9,200 bases of DNA, from positions 1 to 9,200 of the forward strand of contig JAUQXD010000888.1 of assembly GCA_030834835.1 (NCBI GenBank), in the 5' to 3' direction. The notes under the pieces were generated by a model. That model saw only the letters and a list, made by a program, of their open reading frames with translations, had not been told where the DNA came from and searched no databases. This DNA is from Thermoflexales bacterium. Lineage in GTDB: Bacteria > Chloroflexota > Anaerolineae > Fen-1058. Position numbers and translations under genes: made by a program. Below are positions 6,332-9,200 of the stretch, one piece after another; the stretch's first letter is position 1, and every line of letters begins with the position of its first letter.

Positions 6332-6353
6332 ATTTTAAGTCAAACATTACAAT
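6326..6353 (+). promoter_or_regulatory. Strong sigma70-type promoter for acpP
   Basis: TTGACA (6326-6331) matches the consensus perfectly and TACAAT (6348-6353) matches five of six bases, with a 16-bp spacer. Transcription would start near 6360 and leave a leader of about 33 nt containing AAGGAG (6379-6384). Strong expression fits the abundance of acyl carrier protein. Confidence 0.75.
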
Positions 6354-6392
6354 AGGCCCAATTCCCAACGGGCCAACTAAGGAGATAACACC

Positions 6393-6647
6393 ATGGCAGA
6401 ATTGGATCGCGCCGAAGTCTACACCCAGATTCAAGGCATTATCAGCGAATTGCTGGGCGTCGACAAGTCGAAGGTGGTCGAGACTGCGCGCTTCCGCGAA
6501 GAACTCGAAGCCGACTCGCTGGACCTGGTCGAGTTGATCATGGCGTTTGAAGAGAAGTTCAACGCCGAGATCTCCGATGAGGATGCGCAAACGATCACGA
6601 CCGTTGGCGGGGCGGTCGATTACATCATGGCGCGCGCCAAGGCCTAG
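6393..6647 (+). CDS. acpP: Acyl carrier protein
   Basis: This 84-aa acidic helical carrier holds growing acyl chains on a 4'-phosphopantetheine arm during fatty-acid synthesis in the cytoplasm. The attachment site is the DSL of EADSLDLVEL, Ser42, followed by the typical helix II/III sequence IMAFEEKFNAEISDEDAQTITTVGGAVDYI. Length and composition are standard for the bacterial type II system. AAGGAG lies eight bases before the ATG. A hairpin terminator follows shortly after the stop, so acpP is probably made largely as a monocistronic transcript. Its usual fab partners are not in this window; instead it is divergent from an isoprenoid gene and precedes an acyl-CoA thioesterase. Membership of a polyketide or lipid pathway is possible, but the sequence looks like housekeeping AcpP. 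Confidence 0.95.
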   Translation: MAELDRAEVYTQIQGIISELLGVDKSKVVETARFREELEADSLDLVELIMAFEEKFNAEISDEDAQTITTVGGAVDYIMARAKA

Positions 6648-6682
6648 CGCCGGTCGCGTCCGATCGTGTTTGTCGTTCGACG

Positions 6683-6716
6683 GCGGCCACCGATGAGTCG
6701 GTGGCCGCTTTGTGTT
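6683..6716 (+). terminator. Hairpin terminator after acpP
   Basis: GCGGCCACCGA (6683-6693) and TCGGTGGCCGC (6698-6708) form a perfect 11-bp GC-rich stem with a TGAG loop, followed by TTTGTGTT. The U-tract is interrupted, so termination may be partial and allow read-through into the thioesterase operon, for which no separate promoter is evident. Confidence 0.72.
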
Positions 6717-6727
6717 CGGTGTCGGGC

Positions 6728-6741
6728 AAGGAGCCGGTGTG
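6728..6741 (+). promoter_or_regulatory. Ribosome binding site that fixes a GTG start
   Basis: AAGGAG (6728-6733) is five bases before GTG at 6739. This identifies the thioesterase start over an in-frame GTG at 6712, which lies in the terminator tail, and an in-frame ATG at 6766, which has no ribosome binding site. Confidence 0.7.
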
Positions 6742-7230
6742 GAAGGTAAACGAGTAGCCGAGTCCATGGTGGTGTTGACTCAATTCATGCAGCCGGAGCA
6801 CGCCAATAATCTGGGCAACGTCCACGGCGGCTGGGTGATGAAACTCATCGACGAGGCGGGCGGTCTGTGCGCGATGCGGCATGCGCGCCGGCCGGCTGTG
6901 ACGGTGGCGGTGGACTCGCTGCGATTTTTGTCGCCGGTGCACGTGGGCAACCTGGTGACGTTTACGGCGCGGCTGACGTTTGTGGGCCGCACCTCGATGG
7001 AAGTGGAGGTCCATGTTGAGGCGGAAGATATTTTGACGGGCAACAAGACCCACACCAACGACGCCTTTCTGGTCTTCGTCGCACTCGATCAAGCGGGGCG
7101 GCCCAGCGCAGTGCCCGGCCTGTTGATCGAGACCGACGACGAGCGGCAGCGCTGGGCGAACGGGCAGCAACGCCAGGCCGATCGCCTGGCGCGCTCGAAA
7201 CGGAGCGCCCCGCAGGGGGTGCAACCATGA
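6739..7230 (+). CDS. Acyl-CoA thioesterase, hotdog fold (YciA/BACH family)
   Basis: The 163-aa cytoplasmic enzyme hydrolyses acyl-CoA to free fatty acid and CoA. The hotdog-family motif PEHANNLGNVHGGWVMKLID (about residues 20-39) contains the conserved Asn and HGG, followed by DEAG. AVTVAVDSLRFLSPVHVGN then gives the central strands, as in YciA and the mammalian BACH/ACOT7 domains. The C-terminal about 40 residues are charged and not conserved. The GTG start is set by a well-placed AAGGAG. The stop TGA overlaps the ATG of the Nudix gene (ATGA), so the two are probably translationally coupled. Its position after acpP suggests a role in acyl-pool turnover, which is inference. Confidence 0.88.
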   Translation: MEGKRVAESMVVLTQFMQPEHANNLGNVHGGWVMKLIDEAGGLCAMRHARRPAVTVAVDSLRFLSPVHVGNLVTFTARLTFVGRTSMEVEVHVEAEDILTGNKTHTNDAFLVFVALDQAGRPSAVPGLLIETDDERQRWANGQQRQADRLARSKRSAPQGVQP

Positions 7231-7667
7231 ACAAGCCGATCCGCTATCAGGCCGCCGGAGGCGTGGTAGTCCGCGAAAATGGCGCGTGGTTCTTGCTGTT
7301 GGAGCGTCCCGGCCGCAAGGAACTGCGTTTGCCCAAAGGCCACATCGAACACGGCGAGACACGCGAGCAGGCTGCGGTGCGTGAGGTTCAGGAAGAGACC
7401 GGTTACGCCGAAGTGACGATCCTGGCCGACCTCGGTTCGTACACGCACACGTTCTACGATTATCTCAAAGACCGCGAAGTGACGCGCACCGAATCGTATT
7501 TCCTGATGCAACTCGACAGCGAGCAGGCTTACACCGGCCCGCAATACGCGCACGAGAATTTTCAGCGCAAGTGGGTCAAGCGTGACGAGGCCGAGCGCCT
7601 GATCGCGTATGAATCGGAGCGTGAGTTCATCCGGCGGGCGCGGCGCGCGTTGGCGCAGCAAGCCTGA
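7227..7667 (+). CDS. Nudix hydrolase
   Basis: This 146-aa Nudix enzyme cleaves nucleoside diphosphates linked to another moiety, with Mg. The 23-residue Nudix box GX5EX7REUXEEXGU is complete and undamaged at residues 38-60 (from GHIEHGE to EETGY), with the metal-binding Glu cluster REVQEE. The N-terminal AAGGVVVRENGAWFLLLERP and LRLPKGH resemble the Ap4A hydrolase/MutT-like branch, but the substrate is not determinable. The ATG overlaps the thioesterase stop by four bases with only a GGGGG stretch as ribosome binding site, so expression depends on coupling. It could act as a housecleaning enzyme for oxidised or CoA-type nucleotides; the CoA idea rests only on the neighbour. Confidence 0.9.
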   Translation: MNKPIRYQAAGGVVVRENGAWFLLLERPGRKELRLPKGHIEHGETREQAAVREVQEETGYAEVTILADLGSYTHTFYDYLKDREVTRTESYFLMQLDSEQAYTGPQYAHENFQRKWVKRDEAERLIAYESEREFIRRARRALAQQA

Positions 7668-7679
7668 GAAGGAGTCTTC

Positions 7680-9200
7680 ATGCCTGAATTTCCTATTGCA
7701 CCTAAACGTCCGCACATCATTACGCAACACGGCCAAACCCGCATTGACGATTATTTCTGGCTGCGCCAACGTGAGGACCTGGCGGTGCTGGAGTATTTGA
7801 AAGCCGAGAATGATTATCTGGCTGAAGTCCTGCAGCACACGCAGCCCTTGCAAACACAGTTGTTTCAAGAGATGAAGGCCCGCCTCAAGGAAGACGATGC
7901 GTCGGTACCCGAACAACGCGGCGAGTATTTTTACTACACGCGCTACGAAACCGGTAAGCAGTATCCGCTGTATTGCCGCAAACACGGCTCATTGATCGCG
8001 CCGGAAGAAATCCTGCTCGATCAAAACGCGCTGGCCGCCGGCCGCGAATTCTGCCGCATCGGCGCATACGCGGTCAGCCCCGATCACCAGAAACTCGCGT
8101 ATTCGCTCGATCTCGATGGCACTGAAATTTGCACGCTCTACATCAAGAACTTAATCGACGGCACACTCTATCCCGAGACGATTCCCAACACGTATGGCAA
8201 TGTCTATTCGCACGGCGGCGCCGAGTGGGCCAACGACAGCGCCACGCTCTTCTATATCACCCTCGACGCGACGACGCGCCCGTATCAGCTTCATCGGCAC
8301 GTGTTGGGCAGCGATCTCGCGCGAGATGTGCTGCTGTATACCGAAACCGATGAGACGTATTACCTGTTTCTGCTGAAGTCGCGCAGTCGGGCTTATCTGG
8401 AAGTCTTGTCGCATTCCACGTTGACGACGGAGTGGCAGATTCTACCCGCCGATCAACCGACTGCCGACTGGCGGATGTTCGCACCGCGCCGATCAGGTAT
8501 CGAATACGCGATCGAGCATCATGGCGATCGGTTTTTTGTCGCGACCAACGAAAACGCCTTAAACTTCAGGCTAATGATGACGCCGGTGGATGCCAAATCA
8601 CCCGACAACTGGCGTGAAGTTCTTCCGCACCGATCGGATGTTTTGATCGAAGGCGCACTCGCTTTTGAAAATCAACTCGTGCTGTTTGAGCGTGCCGGCG
8701 GCCTGCCGCAGATTCGATTGTCTGCGCCCGATGGCGTTAGCAACGTGCATTACGTATCATTCCCGGAGCCGGTGTACAGCGCCGCGCCGATGACCAATCC
8801 CGAATTCAAGACCGATTATTTACGCTTTGCCTACTCGTCATTGATCACGCCCAACTCGGTGATCGATTATCACTTTGATACGCATGTGTGGGAGTTGAAG
8901 AAGCAAGATGAAATTCCCAGCGGGCATGACCCTGCCGCGTATGTGACCGAACGGCTGCATGCCACCGCGCCCGACGGCACGCTCGTGCCGATCTCGATCG
9001 TATACAAGAAGGGGTTGGAGAAGAACGACCGCAATCCGACGCTGCTGTATGGCTACGGTGCGTATGGCTTCACGATCGAGGCCGCGTTCAGTCCCAACCG
9101 CTTCAGCCTGATCGAACGCGGTTTCGTATTTGCCATCGCGCACATTCGCGGCGGCTCTGACATGGGACGGGCGTGGTATGACGGCGGGCGGATGTTCAAC
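7680..9200 (+). CDS. ptrB: Oligopeptidase B / prolyl oligopeptidase family (S9A), 3' end outside window
   Basis: This open frame of 507 codons runs off the right edge with no stop; family members are about 680-700 aa. The start MPEFPIAPKRPHI is preceded by AAGGAG five bases upstream and 12 bp after the Nudix stop, so it is the fourth gene of the cluster. The opening RIDDYFWLRQRED matches the S9A N-terminal helix region, followed by a long beta-propeller (about residues 70-400) and the start of the alpha/beta-hydrolase domain with PTLLYGYGAYG (about 451-461) and AHIRGG (487-492). This closely follows E. coli PtrB, a cytosolic serine peptidase that cleaves short peptides after Arg/Lys. The catalytic Ser, Asp and His all lie beyond the window, so activity and P1 specificity cannot be judged. 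The frame is uninterrupted. Confidence 0.9.
   Translation, partial: MPEFPIAPKRPHIITQHGQTRIDDYFWLRQREDLAVLEYLKAENDYLAEVLQHTQPLQTQLFQEMKARLKEDDASVPEQRGEYFYYTRYETGKQYPLYCRKHGSLIAPEEILLDQNALAAGREFCRIGAYAVSPDHQKLAYSLDLDGTEICTLYIKNLIDGTLYPETIPNTYGNVYSHGGAEWANDSATLFYITLDATTRPYQLHRHVLGSDLARDVLLYTETDETYYLFLLKSRSRAYLEVLSHSTLTTEWQILPADQPTADWRMFAPRRSGIEYAIEHHGDRFFVATNENALNFRLMMTPVDAKSPDNWREVLPHRSDVLIEGALAFENQLVLFERAGGLPQIRLSAPDGVSNVHYVSFPEPVYSAAPMTNPEFKTDYLRFAYSSLITPNSVIDYHFDTHVWELKKQDEIPSGHDPAAYVTERLHATAPDGTLVPISIVYKKGLEKNDRNPTLLYGYGAYGFTIEAAFSPNRFSLIERGFVFAIAHIRGGSDMGRAWYDGGRMFN

Noticed and set aside
6313..6335. Stem plus T-run resembling an intrinsic terminator
   Set aside because: The flanking genes diverge, so no transcript enters it, the loop is one base, and it overlaps a consensus promoter.
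6625..7362. Reverse-strand open frame of 245 codons over the acpP tail and thioesterase
   Set aside because: It overlaps conserved coding sequence and a terminator hairpin, and its translation is Arg/His/Ala-rich without motifs.
7089..7985. Long reverse-strand open frame (298 codons) opposite the thioesterase, Nudix and peptidase genes
   Set aside because: It is antisense to three genes with complete family motifs, shows no recognisable domain, and is explained by codon bias of the real genes.

Overview
This 9.2-kb window is a bacterial chromosomal stretch carrying nine conserved genes and one incomplete gene tail. It contains no RNA genes, transposases, phage genes or CRISPR array. Moderately high GC, -10-only leaderless starts, a type 2 IPP isomerase and several families of short degenerate repeats would fit the Chloroflexota. 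That assignment is a low-confidence inference, because no marker gene here settles it.

Left block (+ strand, 92-3360): a Tat-exported metallophosphoesterase, a HemW-like radical SAM protein, and a membrane-anchored endonuclease/exonuclease/phosphatase family protein whose start overlaps the hemW stop. The first two genes have a -10 hexamer ending 7 nt before an ATG, which suggests leaderless mRNAs. The hemW-like frame carries two tracts of the same 7-bp repeat family (consensus GGANGCA), each translated in frame.

Middle block (- strand, 6232-3369): a type 2 isopentenyl-diphosphate isomerase and a short-chain prenyl diphosphate synthase form an isoprenoid pair (IPP/DMAPP interconversion, then chain elongation). 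A Mug-type uracil DNA glycosylase follows and converges on the left block with an 8-bp gap. The two gaps in this block hold unusual repeats: an inverted pair of degenerate 8-bp arrays (5125-5218), and four consecutive small hairpins with different arms but the same GAT/ATC core (3964-4062). The stop codons of both isoprenoid genes lie in or at the edge of these repeats.

Right block (+ strand, 6393-9200): acyl carrier protein, a hairpin terminator, then a tightly packed acyl-CoA thioesterase, Nudix hydrolase and oligopeptidase B (cut by the window edge). The acpP and idi2 promoters diverge from a perfect 9-bp inverted repeat. It contains the -35 hexamer of each promoter, and both promoters have 16-bp spacers. 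This suggests one regulator or competing polymerases could link fatty-acid and isoprenoid supply.

No gene-free stretch exceeds about 160 bp. The genes themselves are ordinary; the most interesting signals are the shared palindromic promoter and the repeat families. I see no clear undescribed multi-gene system.
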